Origin: Caballeronia sp. BR00000012568055
GTDB taxonomy: Bacteria; Pseudomonadota; Gammaproteobacteria; Burkholderiales; Burkholderiaceae
Length of the DNA stretch: 52,314 nucleotides
Direction: 5' to 3'
Assembly (NCBI RefSeq): GCF_029439455.1
Contig: NZ_JAQFVG010000317.1
Span: 1 to 52,314 of the forward strand
The number at the start of each line of letters is the position of its first letter. The first letter of the stretch is position 1. Positions 52,148 through 52,314 of the stretch are shown here, piece after piece. Both the position numbers and the translations under genes were made by a program. The notes beneath the pieces are model-generated. The model was not told the origin of the DNA. It ran no database searches and worked only from the letters and a program-made list of their open reading frames with translations.

Positions 52148-52314
52148 GTGATGTCTCCGCGCGCTCATCGCTTGATCGAAACGATGGCGAGGAAAGATTG
52201 CAGCGCGTAATTCATCTCAAAGACTCACGATTTTTAAATAAGTCCCTGAGAATAGTGGCCAGAAACTTATGAGAAGCTTAGGCCCACCTATTTTTAATCG
52301 TTTCTTTACTTAGC
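52148..52314. other. Upstream region of the OmpR-type operon
   Basis: 167 bases of AT-richer sequence upstream of the regulator, expected to carry its promoter. No clear element or gene is seen before the window ends. Confidence 0.3.

Overview
The window is GC-rich chromosomal DNA with many GCG/CGC codons. Its gene families point to Burkholderiaceae, most likely Burkholderia sensu lato (Paraburkholderia or Caballeronia type): a complete-looking hpn hopanoid set, a DUF4148 secreted protein, a monomeric NADP isocitrate dehydrogenase and many two-component systems. The genus is inferred; no marker gene fixes it. I see no tRNA, rRNA, insertion sequence, phage gene or CRISPR array.

Layout. 0-3 kb: the tail of an upstream gene, a small secreted lytic transglycosylase, two Gly-rich exported proteins and an Ala/Lys-rich repeat protein. 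3-4 kb: the ergothioneine methyltransferase EgtD and an acylphosphatase. 4.2-10 kb: a leftward four-gene signalling operon (triple-receiver hybrid kinase, CheR, CheB esterase without receiver, receiver-kinase). 10-19.7 kb: hpnA, icd, a TPR/glycosyltransferase-like protein, a small conserved protein, hpnB (apparently frameshifted), a second ispH and hpnH. 20-24.5 kb: cstA-ybdD, divergent from a Cache-type kinase/LuxR regulator pair. 24.5-29 kb: an MlaC-like carrier (HpnM-like), hpnN and mlaA. 29-34.3 kb: a thioesterase and the translationally coupled hpnD-hpnE-shc-hpnG operon. 34.5-39.3 kb: cheY-like/cheC-like/PAS-GGDEF operon and a Cache hybrid kinase. 39.5-52.3 kb: accessory metabolism and regulation: an acidic stress-like protein, an FMN reductase, DUF4148, an AEC carrier, a lipocalin, a serine hydrolase, a sigma54 activator with a GntP permease, an MFS carrier and an OmpR-type two-component system.

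Functional theme. Hopanoid genes are spread over about 24 kb and interleaved with unrelated genes. IspH2 can add to isoprenoid precursors. HpnD and HpnE act on the squalene route, Shc cyclises squalene, HpnH adds adenosine, HpnG removes adenine, and HpnA/HpnB are side-chain associated. The inner-membrane RND protein HpnN lies beside an MlaC-like periplasmic carrier and an MlaA outer-membrane lipoprotein, suggesting one lipid export route. hpnC is not in the window.

The strongest non-coding signals are: a near-consensus sigma54 promoter with three TCTC-N6-GAGA sites before the GntP gene; a facing pair of perfect DnaA boxes at 41.47 kb; a cluster of GGTGAGG repeats in the 43.0-43.5 kb gap; and a 9-bp perfect hairpin upstream of the kinase facing cstA.
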